From Thermoleophilaceae bacterium (GTDB lineage Bacteria; Actinomycetota; Thermoleophilia; Solirubrobacterales; Thermoleophilaceae), in contig JAUJOA010000007.1 of assembly GCA_030447875.1 (NCBI GenBank), positions 37,233 to 101,232 on the forward strand: DNA of 64,000 nucleotides, given 5' to 3'. How positions within the stretch are numbered: the first letter of the stretch is position 1; each line of letters opens with the position of its first letter. A program made the position numbers and the translations under genes. The notes below the pieces were generated by a model that saw nothing but the letters and a program-made list of their open reading frames with translations, had not been told where the DNA came from and did not search any database. Positions 1 through 9,157 of the stretch are shown one piece after another.

Positions 1-322
1 CGAGCTCCACGACGCGCCGGAAGGGGCCCCGCTCGATCTCGATCTGCTGGTAGAGGCGGCCGCCGGCGTCGGAGGAGCGGCGCTGTCCCGCGATGAGGAG
101 CTGCCGCCCACGGATCTCGAGGCCGACCTCATCGATCCCGACGCCCGCCAGCTCCGCCTTCACGGTCGCAAGCGGCGGATCGCCGCAGTAGAAGACGTCC
201 ACGTGGGGTGAGAAGCCTCGCCGCGGGGCGAACCCGGTGCGCTCGAAGACGTCGCCGAACAGCTCGTCGATGTCCCGGCGCATCCGCTCGAAGTTGGCGA
301 AGAGGTCCCTGTCCGGCGGCAC
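1..322 (-). CDS. Hsp20/alpha-crystallin family small heat shock protein (partial)
   Basis: About 107 N-terminal codons are visible on the minus strand; the C-terminus lies beyond the window's left edge. The translation begins at GTG (322-320) with MPPDRDLFANFERMRRDI and runs into an alpha-crystallin-like beta-sandwich: a segment reading HVDVFYC, then ATVKAELAGV, then LEIRGRQLLIAGQRR. In Hsp20 proteins these positions correspond to the start of the crystallin domain, where the chaperone dimerises and holds unfolding clients without using ATP. The cut falls within the middle of the domain, so the IxI tail cannot be checked. The MBL hydrolase upstream of it ends about 30 nt away and is transcribed in the same direction. 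Family assignment is fairly secure; the start is the only plausible one in the visible region. Confidence 0.82.
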   Translation of the reverse strand, partial: MPPDRDLFANFERMRRDIDELFGDVFERTGFAPRRGFSPHVDVFYCGDPPLATVKAELAGVGIDEVGLEIRGRQLLIAGQRRSSDAGGRLYQQIEIERGPFRRVVEL

Positions 323-350
323 GTGCGAAGGGTAGCCCGGGCGGCCTTCG

Positions 351-1145
351 CTAAACCTCGAACACGGCCCCCTCGCGCGCGAACTCGACCGGTCCCTCGA
401 AGCCAGCCGACGCCTCGGCGCGCGCCCAGAGCAGGTCGAGCTCGTCGGAGATGTGAGTGAGCACCAGCCGCTTGGCGCCGCCTGAGCGACCGTGCTCGCC
501 GGCCTCCCGCGGCGTGAGATGACCGCGCATGCCGGTGCGCTCGGGGCGCGGCAGCGTGGCCTCGATGATGAAGACGTCGGCCCCGTCGACGAAGTCGCTC
601 AGGGTCTCGGTGGGTCCCGAGTCAGCGCCGAAGACTATGCGCCCGCTTCCCTTCGACGACGAGACGCAGATCGCGTATGTCTCCTTGAAGTGCGGCACCG
701 CCCGGAAGACGAACCGGAGCGATCCCACCTCGGGCCGCGAGTCCTGTCCGTACTCCTCGAGTGCGAAGGCGTTGTCGATCAAGTCGTCGTTGCCCCAGGC
801 GCCGACCACCTGGCGGAACGTCGCGCCGGCCTCCGGCGGAGCGATCAGTCGCGGTCGCGCCGGCTCGTCCGTGCCGGCCCAGCGGTCGACCGCAACCGGC
901 TGCTGGCGAGGCGCGTAGGTGAGCGCGTATGAGTAGGGAACGAGGTCGAGGAAGTGGTCGGCGTGAAGGTGCGAGATGAGCACGGCGTCCACGCGCGTGT
1001 AGTCGCGGAAGCGGCGAAGCTTGGAGAAGACGCCGTTCCCGCAGTCGATCAGGACGGAGGTGTCACCGTCCTCGACCAGGTAGCCCGAGCAGGCGCCGTC
1101 GGCATCCTGCCATGAGGGCGACTTGCCGAGGACCGTCAGCCGCAT
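351..1145 (-). CDS. MBL-fold metal-dependent hydrolase (RNase Z/arylsulfatase-like)
   Basis: A 264-residue metallo-beta-lactamase-fold protein. The metal-binding signature HLHADH is at residues 59-64. Further likely ligands are H152 (AVPHFKE), D175 (FGADSG), H209 (GHLT) and H231 (LTHIS). This layout, with a late GH-LT and a LTHIS strand, matches the RNase Z/AtsA-like branch of the fold rather than true beta-lactamases. Members hydrolyse phosphodiesters or sulfate esters in the cytoplasm; the substrate here cannot be read from sequence. There is no signal peptide. No strong Shine-Dalgarno precedes the ATG. The gene sits between the small Cys-rich protein and the hsp20 gene, all on the minus strand. 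Confidence 0.85.
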   Translation of the reverse strand: MRLTVLGKSPSWQDADGACSGYLVEDGDTSVLIDCGNGVFSKLRRFRDYTRVDAVLISHLHADHFLDLVPYSYALTYAPRQQPVAVDRWAGTDEPARPRLIAPPEAGATFRQVVGAWGNDDLIDNAFALEEYGQDSRPEVGSLRFVFRAVPHFKETYAICVSSSKGSGRIVFGADSGPTETLSDFVDGADVFIIEATLPRPERTGMRGHLTPREAGEHGRSGGAKRLVLTHISDELDLLWARAEASAGFEGPVEFAREGAVFEV

Positions 1146-1216
1146 TCGCGGACTCTATCCCGAAGCGCATGGGGCATCCCCGCTTCCGTCGAGCACGACG
1201 CCGGGTCGCCTTCCGG

Positions 1217-1408
1217 CTAACGAGGCGGCGGAAAGGCGTAAGCGGTGCGGGTGCGCTCCGTGCGGAAGACAAACGCGAGCTGTCGCTCGGGCACCAGGCC
1301 GCGCTCGGCTGACCGGAAGGTCGGACAGGGCTTTGACAGGTCGAGGGCACAGAGCATGTTCTTGCGGAAGTAGCAGTCGTCGCAGGTGATGCTCTTCGCC
1401 TTTGCCAT
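1217..1408 (-). CDS. small Cys-rich conserved protein (63 aa)
   Basis: A 63-residue protein starting MAKAKSITCDDCYFRKNM. It has a CxxC pair followed by LCAL and a PCPTFR motif, giving four cysteines that could form one zinc site. The ATG at 1408 is chosen because a GGAGG lies 12 nt upstream (1421-1425); a longer reading in the same frame has no ribosome-binding site. I recall very similar short proteins from Thermoleophilia genomes, but no function is known to me. The gene is preceded by about 230 nt of non-coding DNA containing two perfect stem-loops, so it may be controlled through its leader. Zinc binding is inference. Confidence 0.7.
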   Translation of the reverse strand: MAKAKSITCDDCYFRKNMLCALDLSKPCPTFRSAERGLVPERQLAFVFRTERTRTAYAFPPPR

Positions 1409-1484
1409 ATCCGTGTCGAGCCTCCGTGGTGGTGTCCTTGCGCCGCGGGGCATCTTGCACGAACGGTGTCGCGTTGGCGACCCC

Positions 1485-1536
1485 GGTTGACGCAAATGGC
1501 GTCTTTTCGTCGACCCTGCAATCTGCAGGGTTTTCC
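1485..1536. other. two adjacent perfect stem-loops in the leader of the small Cys-rich gene
   Basis: Hairpin A is GACGC-aaatg-GCGTC at 1489-1503, followed on the plus strand by TTTT (1504-1507). Hairpin B is CCCTGCA-atc-TGCAGGG at 1514-1530, followed by TTTT (1531-1534). Read on the plus strand each looks like a short intrinsic terminator, but no plus-strand gene lies upstream. Read on the minus strand they lie in the 5' leader of the gene at 1217-1408, downstream of msrB. The remaining 1409-1639 sequence shows no coding potential I can support. Confidence 0.5.
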
Positions 1537-1639
1537 GTCGCGCCCGCCGAAGCCTGCCGGTCTTTGCGGTCTTTCCTCCCCGTCCGGAGGGGGCGAGTTC
1601 CGAGCCGGCTTCAGCCGGACGCGGCGACGACCTTCGGAG

Positions 1640-2038
1640 CTACGACTTCGCGTCGAGGTCCAGCGCGCAGGAGTTGATGCAGTACCGCTGACCGGTGGGA
1701 GCCGGGCCGTCATCGAAGACGTGGCCAAGGTGCGAGTCGCAGGTCGCGCACACCACCTCGGTCCGCCGCATGAAGAGGCTCTTGTCGGACCGCAGCTCGA
1801 CGTTCTCAGAGTTGGCGACGTCGGTGAAGCTCGGCCAACCGGTACCCGAGTCGAACTTCGTGTCCGAGCTGAACAGCTCGGTGCCGCACGCGGCGCACCG
1901 GTACATGCCGTCTTCCTTGCTCTGCACGTACTTTCCGGCGAACGGCCGCTCCGTGCCGTGCTTTCGGAGCACCTCGTACTGCTCAGGAGTGAGCTCCTCG
2001 CGCCACTCCGCGTCCGTCTTCGTCACCTTCGTGCTCAT
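1640..2038 (-). CDS. msrB: peptide-methionine (R)-S-oxide reductase MsrB
   Basis: A 132-residue MsrB, the usual length for the stand-alone enzyme. It reduces the R epimer of methionine sulfoxide in proteins, using thioredoxin as electron donor. Two zinc-binding CxxC pairs are visible (C48/C51 and C97/C100). The family core [10 protein letters not shown] is at about 62-71, and the catalytic cysteine is C120 within RYCINS. The start at ATG 2038 is supported by GGAGGTGG just upstream; the frame extends much further upstream but without family similarity. The catalytic residue is encoded as Cys, not Sec. The gene is monocistronic as far as can be seen and diverges from the SDR gene at 2194. Confidence 0.97.
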   Translation of the reverse strand: MSTKVTKTDAEWREELTPEQYEVLRKHGTERPFAGKYVQSKEDGMYRCAACGTELFSSDTKFDSGTGWPSFTDVANSENVELRSDKSLFMRRTEVVCATCDSHLGHVFDDGPAPTGQRYCINSCALDLDAKS

Positions 2039-2193
2039 TGAGCCACCTCCGCGTCGGTCTGCGCGCGCACGCCCGATGGCGCGGCACCTCTCCAAGCCTA
2101 CGCGTCGGGAGTTACGAGACCCTGACGCCGCGCGGCCTCCGCGACCCTTGGCCGTCTGCGAGCCAGGTTTCGCCCGCTGGGCAACCGTGAACA

Positions 2194-3132
2194 ATGGCCC
2201 TCGCCATGGAACTCGTGACCGGAGCCAGCGGATATGTCGGAGGCCTGCTCGTGGATCGACTCGTCCGCGACGGGCGCGAGGTTCGCGCCTTGGCGCGCGA
2301 CCCGGCACGCGTCGAGCCGCGGACCGGAGTCGAGCTCGTGAGGGGCGACCTCCTACGCGGCCGCGGATTGCGACGCGCGCTCGACGGATGCTCCACCGCC
2401 TACTACCTGGTGCACTCGATGGAGGCGGCCGGGTCGAACGGCGGCGCCGGCGACTTCGCGAGCCGCGACCGCCGTGCGGCCCGCAACTTCGCCCGTGCCG
2501 CCCGTGCGGCAGGCGTGTCCCGCATCGTGTACCTCGGGGGGCTCGTGCCCGCCGGCGGACCGCGCTCACCGCACCTGGCCTCTCGCCTCGAGGTCGAGGA
2601 GATCCTGCTGGATGCCCTGCCGCGATCAACCGCTCTGCGCGCATCGATCCTGATCGGAGCGCGCTCCTCGTCGTTCCGGATCCTCGTTCGGCTGGTGGAG
2701 CGCCTGCGCTTCCTGCCCCTGCCCTCCTGGCGTCGGAATCGGACGCAGCCGATCGACGAGCGCGACGCCGTGGAGTATCTCGCCCGCAGCCTGGAGACGC
2801 GCGGCGCGGAAGGGCGCTCGCTCGACATCGGCGGCCCGGACGTGCTCTCGTACGCGGAGATGATCAAGCGAATTGCCGACCTGATGGGTGTCGCGCGCAC
2901 GCCCGTCGGCCTCGGCCTCTCGCAGACGCCGTCCGCGAGCGCCGTGGTGAGCGCCCTCACCAATCAGCCGGTCGACCTCGTGCGCCCGCTCATGGAGAGC
3001 CTCGAGCACGACCTCCTGCCGCGCGACGAGGAGGCTCGCTCGATCTATCGACTCCGTCCCCGCCGGTTCGACCGCGCGGTCGAGCACGCCCTCCGGGACT
3101 GGGAGTCGCGGGAGGCGCTGGCGGCGCGATGA
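2194..3132 (+). CDS. NAD(P)-binding Rossmann-fold oxidoreductase (atypical/extended SDR, NmrA-like)
   Basis: A 312-residue protein with an N-terminal dinucleotide-binding motif, TGASGYVGG (about 9-17). An Arg-rich stretch after strand 2 (ALARDPAR) favours NADP(H). The family segment YYLVHSM (about 70-76) takes the place of the classical YxxxK pattern, and [11 protein letters not shown] comes later. Members of this atypical SDR group act as NAD(P)H-binding redox sensors or quinone/sugar-nucleotide reductases; no substrate can be assigned. A second in-frame ATG at 2206 gives a start closer to the paralogue at 35021-35947. The stop overlaps the next ATG (ATGA), so it is translationally coupled to the SRPBCC gene. 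Confidence 0.85.
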   Translation: MALAMELVTGASGYVGGLLVDRLVRDGREVRALARDPARVEPRTGVELVRGDLLRGRGLRRALDGCSTAYYLVHSMEAAGSNGGAGDFASRDRRAARNFARAARAAGVSRIVYLGGLVPAGGPRSPHLASRLEVEEILLDALPRSTALRASILIGARSSSFRILVRLVERLRFLPLPSWRRNRTQPIDERDAVEYLARSLETRGAEGRSLDIGGPDVLSYAEMIKRIADLMGVARTPVGLGLSQTPSASAVVSALTNQPVDLVRPLMESLEHDLLPRDEEARSIYRLRPRRFDRAVEHALRDWESREALAAR

Positions 3133-3566
3133 AGGTCGAGCGCTCGATCGAGATCGCAGCTACCCCCGAGGAGGTCTACCGCGTCGTGATGGACCCCGGC
3201 CGACTGGGCGACTGGGTCTCGATTCACGAGGAGCTCCAGGACGCCCCCGGCGGGGAGCTGGCAGCGGGGTCGAAGCTGACGCAGTGCCTGAAGGTCGCCG
3301 GGCAGACGTTCACCGTTCGCTGGACCGTCGCCGAGGACGACTGCCCGAACCGCGTCGTCTGGGAGGGCCAGGGGCCCGTAAGCACCAAGGCGAGGGTGAT
3401 CTACGACTTCACGAAGAACGGCAGGGCCACGACCTTCTGCTACCTCAACGAGTACGAGCTGCCCGGCGGCATAGCCGGCAAGCTGGCCGGCCGCGCCGTC
3501 GCCGGAGCAGCCGGCCGCGAGACCGAGAAGTCCCTGGAGCGCCTCAAAGCCCTGCTAGAGCACTAG
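3129..3566 (+). CDS. SRPBCC-family (polyketide cyclase/START-like) protein
   Basis: A 145-residue protein starting [20 protein letters not shown], the typical first strand and helix of the SRPBCC (Bet v 1-like) ligand-binding fold. Its length fits a single domain with the long C-terminal helix (about residues 115-145). These proteins bind hydrophobic ligands or act as cyclases; no catalytic residues can be named. The ATG overlaps the SDR stop by 4 nt, so the two are almost certainly co-expressed, and a redox enzyme plus ligand-binding partner is plausible. The gene ends about 30 nt before the convergent mdh stop. Confidence 0.85.
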   Translation: MKVERSIEIAATPEEVYRVVMDPGRLGDWVSIHEELQDAPGGELAAGSKLTQCLKVAGQTFTVRWTVAEDDCPNRVVWEGQGPVSTKARVIYDFTKNGRATTFCYLNEYELPGGIAGKLAGRAVAGAAGRETEKSLERLKALLEH

Positions 3567-3595
3567 GGCGAGGGTCGAGAGGCCCCCGGAGCTCC

Positions 3596-4528
3596 CTACC
3601 CCAGGGCGGCCATAGCTTCGACCAGCTCGCTGACCGCACCAGCCGACTTCTGGAGCTCCTCCTTTTCACGGTCCGCCAAGTCGATCTCGACGATCTCCTC
3701 GACCCCGTCCCTGCCGAGCCTCACGGGCACCCCGACGAACAGCCCGTCCACCCCGTACTCACCCTGGCACAGGGCCGCGCACGGAAGGACCCGCTTCTGG
3801 TCGAAGATGATCGAGTCGATCATCTCCGCCGTCGCCGCCGACGGCGCGTAGAAGGCCGAGCCCTTCTGGAGCAGCTTCCCGACCTCAGCGCCCCCACCGC
3901 GCGTGCGCTGAACGATCTCTTCGAGGCGGTCGTCGGATAGCCTCTGGCTCACGGGAACCCCCGCGACGCTCGTGTAGCTCACGACGGGCACCATCGTGTC
4001 GCCGTGGCCGCCGAGCACGAAACCGGTCACATCGCGGACTGAGACGCCGAGCTCCCAGGCGAGGAAGGTCCGAAAGCGAGCGGAGTCGAGGATCCCGGCC
4101 ATCCCGATCAGGCGGTGGCGCGGAAAGCTCGTGACATCCGCGGCGACGTGGCACATGGCGTCGAGCGGGTTGGTGACGACGATGACGACGGCGTCGGGCG
4201 AGCGGTCGGCCACCTCCTTGCAGACACTGCCCACGATCCCCTTGTTCGTCTCGAGCAGATCGTCGCGGCTCATACCCGGCTTGCGTGGCGAGCCGGATGT
4301 GATGACCACTATCTCCGATCCGGCGGTCTCCTCATAACCGTTGGTTCCGACTACGTTCGGCTCGTAGCCGACGACGGGGCCCGACTGGTTCATGTCGAGT
4401 GCCTTACCCTGAGGCAGGCCCTCCACGATGTCCACCAGCACCACGTTGGCATAGTCACGTTCAGCGAGTCTCTGTGCTGTTGTCGCACCGACGTTACCTG
4501 CACCTACTACAGTTATCTTCGTACGCAT
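3596..4528 (-). CDS. mdh: malate dehydrogenase
   Basis: A 310-residue NAD-dependent malate dehydrogenase of the LDH-like type; it oxidises malate to oxaloacetate in the TCA cycle. The nucleotide site is VVGAGNVG (7-14), with Asp33 after strand 2 specifying NAD. Arg82 and Arg88 (PRKPGMSR) are the substrate arginines; the residue at 82 is Arg rather than the Gln of lactate dehydrogenase, which supports malate. D148/R151 and the catalytic H175 (GGHGDT) are present. The first 100 nt are visibly lower in GC than the rest. Only 25 nt separate this start from the divergent gene at 4554, so the promoters must reach into coding sequence. Icd and sdh lie nearby. Confidence 0.97.
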   Translation of the reverse strand: MRTKITVVGAGNVGATTAQRLAERDYANVVLVDIVEGLPQGKALDMNQSGPVVGYEPNVVGTNGYEETAGSEIVVITSGSPRKPGMSRDDLLETNKGIVGSVCKEVADRSPDAVVIVVTNPLDAMCHVAADVTSFPRHRLIGMAGILDSARFRTFLAWELGVSVRDVTGFVLGGHGDTMVPVVSYTSVAGVPVSQRLSDDRLEEIVQRTRGGGAEVGKLLQKGSAFYAPSAATAEMIDSIIFDQKRVLPCAALCQGEYGVDGLFVGVPVRLGRDGVEEIVEIDLADREKEELQKSAGAVSELVEAMAALG

Positions 4529-4553
4529 CGATTCACCTCACACTAGGAGTGTC

Positions 4554-4916
4554 ATGGCCGATTTCTTGGATCAAACCCGAACGGATATCGACAACCGACT
4601 CAAGGAGCTGCGGCCGCTCCACGAGGAGTACCTTAAGCTGGAACGCGCGAAGGCGGCTCTCGACGGGATCGAGACGCGGCGCGGCCCGGGCCGCCCGCGC
4701 GGGTCCGGGAGCGCGCGGAGACGTCGCCGGCGCCGCAGCGGCGGCACGCGGGCGGACGAGGCGCTTCAGGCCGTCCGCCAGAACCCGGGCGCCACGGTCG
4801 GCCAGCTCGCCGAGCAGCTCGGCGTCAAGCAGAAGAACTACCTGTACCGAGTGATGAACGGACTCGAGAGCGATGGCGCCGTTCGGAAGGAAGGGCGCGG
4901 CTACGTGGCCGCCTGA
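4554..4916 (+). CDS. coiled-coil / AT-hook-like / winged-helix DNA-binding protein
   Basis: A 120-residue protein in three parts. Residues 5-40 form a heptad-rich helix. Residues 42-63 are a very basic linker containing GRPRG (46-50), like an AT-hook. Residues 65-120 form a small winged helix (NPGATVGQLAEQLGVKQKNY, then a wing RKEGRGYVAA). The layout suggests a dimeric DNA-binding protein that also touches the minor groove, such as a nucleoid-associated protein or local regulator. AGGAG precedes the ATG. It is divergent from mdh. A longer paralogue lies at 46416-46961 with the same order of parts. No named family; the function is inference. Confidence 0.8.
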   Translation: MADFLDQTRTDIDNRLKELRPLHEEYLKLERAKAALDGIETRRGPGRPRGSGSARRRRRRRSGGTRADEALQAVRQNPGATVGQLAEQLGVKQKNYLYRVMNGLESDGAVRKEGRGYVAA

Positions 4917-4928
4917 GGCGCCGATGCG

Positions 4929-6032
4929 TCACGGGTGGCCCGCCGCGGCGCCGTTCATCCTGGCGATCACGGCGTCGGCCACGTCCGAGGTGCCGACCGC
5001 GGTCGGGTCGTCGCGCGTGGGCTTCATGTCGTAGGTCACCGACTCGCCCTCGCGGATCACGTCGGCGATGGCCTGCTCGAGCCGGTCGGCGGCCTCGCGT
5101 TCGTCGATGTGGCGGAGGAGCATCACGCCCGAGAGCATCAGCGCCATCGGGTTCACCTTGTTCTGGCCCTTGTACTTCGGGGCCGAGCCGTGCACCGCCT
5201 CGAATACCGCGTAGTCGTCCCCGATGTTCGCGCCCGGGGCCACCCCCAGGCCGCCGATCAATCCCGCCCCCAGGTCGGAGACGATGTCACCGTAGAGGTT
5301 CGGAAGCACGATTACGTCGTACTCCTCCGGCCGTGACACCAACTGATTGCACAGGTTGTCCACGATCCGGTCCTCGAACTCCACGTCCGGATACTCCTGC
5401 TCGGCAACCTCGCGCGCCGTGGCGAGGAACAGGCCATCCGTGAACTTCATGATGTTCGCCTTGTGCACAACAGTTACCTTCGAGCGACCGTACGCCTTCG
5501 CGTACTCGAACGCCTCGCGGACGATTCGCTTGGTGCCGTAGACGGATATCGGCTTGATCGAGACGCCGATGTCCTCGCGAAGCGCCGTGCCCTCGCTCTC
5601 CTCGATGAACGCGCGGAGGTCCGCCGTCGACTGGTCACCCAGCTCGTACTCCACGCCGGCGTACAGGTCCTCGTGATTCTCGCGGACGACCACTATGTCG
5701 GTCTCCGGAAAGCGCGTCCGGACGCCCTCGTAGGACTTGCAGGGGCGAAGGCAGGCGTACAGGTCAAGCTCCTTGCGCAGCGCCACGTTGATGGAGCGGA
5801 AGCCGGAGCCGACCGGGGTGGTGACCGGCCCCTTGATCGCCAGCCCGCGCTCCCTGACCGAGTCGAGGACGCGGTCGGGCAGCGGCGTGCCCTCCTCCTC
5901 ATAGACATCCGCCCCGGCGCTCTGCCAGTCCCACTCGAACTGGATCCCGGTGCCCTCGAGCACGCGGCGCACGGCCTCGGAGATCTCGGGGCCGGTGCCG
6001 TCGCCGGGGATGAAAGTCACGCGGTGTGCCAA
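4929..6032 (-). CDS. icd: isocitrate dehydrogenase (short, homodimeric type)
   Basis: A 367-residue member of the isocitrate/isopropylmalate dehydrogenase family. The substrate motif is GSGFRSINVALRKELDLYAC (76-95), with S80 and N82 in the positions that grip isocitrate, and arginines at 86, 96 and 117. Y124 and a Lys in VVHKANIMK are the catalytic pair; YGDIVSDLGAGL carries the metal Asp residues. Near the C-terminus HGSAPKYKGQNKVNP has the Lys-Tyr pair that in E. coli Icd favours NADP; this predicts NADP specificity, though NAD use cannot be excluded. It converges with the gene at 4554 and belongs to the local TCA cluster. Confidence 0.92.
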   Translation of the reverse strand: MAHRVTFIPGDGTGPEISEAVRRVLEGTGIQFEWDWQSAGADVYEEEGTPLPDRVLDSVRERGLAIKGPVTTPVGSGFRSINVALRKELDLYACLRPCKSYEGVRTRFPETDIVVVRENHEDLYAGVEYELGDQSTADLRAFIEESEGTALREDIGVSIKPISVYGTKRIVREAFEYAKAYGRSKVTVVHKANIMKFTDGLFLATAREVAEQEYPDVEFEDRIVDNLCNQLVSRPEEYDVIVLPNLYGDIVSDLGAGLIGGLGVAPGANIGDDYAVFEAVHGSAPKYKGQNKVNPMALMLSGVMLLRHIDEREAADRLEQAIADVIREGESVTYDMKPTRDDPTAVGTSDVADAVIARMNGAAAGHP

Positions 6033-6126
6033 GGCTGCTTCCTTTCGGTCTCTCGCCTGCTGGGGCGCGGATTATGGCCTGCGCGTTCCGGTGGGGGCCG
6101 GTCGGACCGTGTGAGACGATGAATCC

Positions 6127-7317
6127 ATGCTCGGAGGACGGTCGATCCAGCTCGCGCGGGTGTTCGGCGTGCGCATCGGGGTGGATCCGAGCTGGTTCAT
6201 CGTCCTCTTCCTGATCATCTGGCTCCTCTCCGACGTCTACGGCGACGTCTATCCGACCGACGACACGAAGGCGTTCGCGCTCGCGACCGTCAGCGCTCTC
6301 CTCTTCTTCCTGTCGGTGGTGCTGCACGAGCTAGGCCACGCTCTCGTGGCGATCCGCAATGGCATCGGGATCGCGGGCATCGACCTGTGGATGTTCGGCG
6401 GCATCGCGAAGATGACCCGCGACACCGACTCCGCCGGCGTCGAGTTCCGGGTCGCGATCGCCGGTCCGCTCGTGACGCTCGCGATCGTCGTGCTGTGCGC
6501 CGGTCTGGGGATCCTGCTGACGGGTGGGGGCGGCTTCGCAGTCGGGCTCGACTCGACGGCGCAGACCAGTGGGGTGGAGCTCGTGCTCGCCTACCTTACT
6601 TTCGTCAATACGGTCCTGCTGCTGTTCAACCTCATCCCCGGCTTCCCACTGGACGGAGGTCGGATAGCTCGGGCCATCGCGTGGTGGCGCACCGGGGACC
6701 GGGCGCGCGCTACGCGCTTTGCGGCAACGCTCGGCCGCGGCTTCTCGCTCCTGATGATCGCGCTCGGCATCTTGCTCGTTCTCCTTCCCGAGGACACGCT
6801 CTTGCCCGGCCGTCCGGTGCTCACCGGCGTCTGGCTGGTGCTGATCGGCTTCGTCCTCGGCGGGGCCGCGCGCTCCGCCGACCTGCAGTCGCGCCTGGCT
6901 TCGCGGATCGGCGGGATCCGTGTGGCCGACGTGATGGACGCACAGCCGGTGGCCGTCGGCAGCGGCGCTCATCTCGACAGGGCTCTCGAGGACTTCTTCC
7001 TGCGCTACCGCTGGCCGTGGTTCCCGGTCGTCGACGACGTGGGTCGGTTCGTGGGTCTGATCACCAGGAGCGAAGTGGAGACCGTGCCCGAATCGGCGCG
7101 GGCCGGCCAGACCGTGGAAGACGTGATGACGCGTGACCTGTCCGGAACCCTGCGCGTGAGCACCGACGAGTCGCTGGAGCGCGTTCTCGATGCCCATACC
7201 GATGGCCTCCAGCGACTCGGGGCGGTCATGGCGGTGGACGGCGACGGCATCCTGCGCGGCGTGGTCACGCTGAACCAGGTCAAGCGCGCGCTCCGGCCGG
7301 CCACGTCCGCTGTCTAG
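6127..7317 (+). CDS. site-2-type zinc metalloprotease (M50) with C-terminal CBS pair
   Basis: A 396-residue intramembrane protease of the SpoIVFB-like M50 group. The zinc motif HELGH is at 67-71 in one membrane segment; the third ligand is D176 in FPLDGGR. About six hydrophobic segments occupy residues 20-245. Two CBS domains follow (about 262-390, starting VADVMDAQPVAV), with VEDVMTRDLSG opening the second. CBS pairs bind adenosine nucleotides, so cleavage of membrane substrates may respond to energy charge. The substrate is unknown. It is transcribed divergently from icd and in the same direction as sdhA, which starts 157 nt downstream. Confidence 0.93.
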   Translation: MLGGRSIQLARVFGVRIGVDPSWFIVLFLIIWLLSDVYGDVYPTDDTKAFALATVSALLFFLSVVLHELGHALVAIRNGIGIAGIDLWMFGGIAKMTRDTDSAGVEFRVAIAGPLVTLAIVVLCAGLGILLTGGGGFAVGLDSTAQTSGVELVLAYLTFVNTVLLLFNLIPGFPLDGGRIARAIAWWRTGDRARATRFAATLGRGFSLLMIALGILLVLLPEDTLLPGRPVLTGVWLVLIGFVLGGAARSADLQSRLASRIGGIRVADVMDAQPVAVGSGAHLDRALEDFFLRYRWPWFPVVDDVGRFVGLITRSEVETVPESARAGQTVEDVMTRDLSGTLRVSTDESLERVLDAHTDGLQRLGAVMAVDGDGILRGVVTLNQVKRALRPATSAV

Positions 7318-7473
7318 CGCCGCGCGACCTCAGCCGGACTCGATGCGTCGCCCGCTCTTGAGCCTCCCGACCAGACGCGTCCGTAATCCGGGTGCAAGGC
7401 CCATTCGCATAGACTGCCGCCGCCCGCAGCGCCCAATCCGGGCTCTCGGAGCGACCCAAGGAGACCCCCTCGA

Positions 7474-9156
7474 ATGCCCCAGCACGACGTTCTCGTGATC
7501 GGAGCCGGCCTCGCCGGCCAGCGCGCCGCCCTCGCCGCCGCCGACGAGGGCGTCTCGGTGGGAGTCATCTCGAAGATTCATCCGGTGCGCTCGCACTCGA
7601 ACGCGGCGCAGGGGGGGATCAACGCCGCGCTCAACCCCGGGGACTCCTGGGAGTCGCACGCCTTCGACACCATCAAGGGCTCGGACTACCTCGGTGACCA
7701 GGACGCGATCGAGATCATGTGCCGCGAGGCGCCGAAGGAGATCCTCGACCTGGAGCACCTGGGCGTGACGTTCCACCGCAACGAGGAGGGGAAGCTCGGG
7801 ACCCGCGCTTTCGGCGGCGCCTCGGCGGCGAGGACCTACTACGTGGCCGACATCACCGGCCAGGCGATCCTCCACGTGCTCTACGAGCAGCTCATGAAGC
7901 GCTCGGAGGTCTATCGCTACGAGGAGTGGTTCACCACCGCGCTGGTGCAGGACGATGCGGGCGAGGTCGCCGGGTGCATCGGGCGCAACATCCGCGACGG
8001 CTCGATGGAGCTCTTCTCCGCCAAGTCGGTGATCCTCGCGAGCGGTGGCAACGGGCAGATCTACAACCCGACGACCAACGCGCTCGTCTGCACGGGCGAC
8101 GGGATCGCCATGGCGTACCGGATCGGCGCCCCGCTGATGGACATGGAGATGGTCCAGTATCACCCCACCACCCTTGCGGGGCTCGGCCTTCTGATCACGG
8201 AGGGCGCGCGCGGCGAGGGCGCCCACCTGTACAACGCCGAGGGCGAGCGCTTCATGGAGAAGTACGCGCCCAACAAGATGGAGCTCGCCTCGCGCGACGT
8301 GGTCTCCCGCGCGGAGCAGACCGAGATCGACGAGGGGCGCGGGTTCCCCGACGGCACCGTCGCGCTCGACATCACGGTGGTGCCGCGCAAGCGCATCCAC
8401 GAGGCGCTGCGGGAGATCGTGAACGTCGGGCGTGACTTCGCCAGCGTGGACATCACGAAGGAGCCGATCCACATCAAGCCGGGAAACCACTACGTGATGG
8501 GCGGGGTCAAGACGGACATCGAGGGTCAGACCTCGATCCCCGGCCTGTACGCGGCCGGAGAGGTGGCGTGCGTATCGGTTCACGGCGGCAACCGGCTCGG
8601 CGCCAACTCGCTCCTCGACACACTCATATTCGGCCGGCGGTCGGGGGCCCACGCGGCCCACCGCTCGCACGACACGCGGATGCCGAAGCCCTCCGCAAGC
8701 AAGCTCGCCGACGAGGAGCGCATGGTTCGCGAAGTCGTCGGCCGCGAGGCCGACGGTCGCCGCGTCTCGGAGATCAAGCACGAGCTCGGGGCCGCCATGG
8801 ACAGGTACGCCGCCGTCTTCCGCGACGAGGAAGGCCTACGCGAGGGGCTCGAGATCGTTCAGCGACTGAAGGAGGAGGCGGGCCGGGTCGCCACCGACGA
8901 CAAGGGCACCGTCTTCAACCAGGACGTGCTCGGTGCGATCGAGCTCGGCTTCATGCTGGACAACGCGGAGGCCATCGTGGCGAGCGCGCTCGAGCGCAAG
9001 GAGAGCCGCGGGGCGCAGTACCGTACCGACTTCCCCGAGCGTAACGACGACGAATGGCTGAAGCACATCACGGTAGCCGCGAACGGCGACATGCCCGAGG
9101 TCTCCTACTCGGAAGTCACGATTACGCAATGGCAGCCCGAGGAGCGTACGTACTGA
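7474..9156 (+). CDS. sdhA: succinate dehydrogenase / fumarate reductase flavoprotein subunit
   Basis: A 560-residue flavoprotein that oxidises succinate to fumarate. The FAD motif is VIGAGLAG (8-14). H40 in [10 protein letters not shown] is the histidine expected to carry covalent FAD. HYVMGG and [19 protein letters not shown] are the conserved substrate and FAD segments. There is no Tat signal, so it acts on the cytoplasmic face. AAGGAGA precedes the ATG by about 10 nt, and the 157-nt upstream region has a plausible -10 (TAGACT near 7426). sdhB starts 1 nt after the stop, and a CCG-domain subunit follows. Confidence 0.97.
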   Translation: MPQHDVLVIGAGLAGQRAALAAADEGVSVGVISKIHPVRSHSNAAQGGINAALNPGDSWESHAFDTIKGSDYLGDQDAIEIMCREAPKEILDLEHLGVTFHRNEEGKLGTRAFGGASAARTYYVADITGQAILHVLYEQLMKRSEVYRYEEWFTTALVQDDAGEVAGCIGRNIRDGSMELFSAKSVILASGGNGQIYNPTTNALVCTGDGIAMAYRIGAPLMDMEMVQYHPTTLAGLGLLITEGARGEGAHLYNAEGERFMEKYAPNKMELASRDVVSRAEQTEIDEGRGFPDGTVALDITVVPRKRIHEALREIVNVGRDFASVDITKEPIHIKPGNHYVMGGVKTDIEGQTSIPGLYAAGEVACVSVHGGNRLGANSLLDTLIFGRRSGAHAAHRSHDTRMPKPSASKLADEERMVREVVGREADGRRVSEIKHELGAAMDRYAAVFRDEEGLREGLEIVQRLKEEAGRVATDDKGTVFNQDVLGAIELGFMLDNAEAIVASALERKESRGAQYRTDFPERNDDEWLKHITVAANGDMPEVSYSEVTITQWQPEERTY

Positions 9157-9157
9157 G

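Noticed and set aside
1695..2193. Long plus-strand frame upstream of and overlapping the SRPBCC gene
   Set aside because: Only its last 145 codons (3129-3566) are a real gene; the remainder overlaps msrB and the SDR in a shadow frame.
7330..8781. 483-codon frame antisense to sdhA
   Set aside because: It is produced by GC-rich third positions of sdhA; no protein-like motifs, and sdhA is certain.
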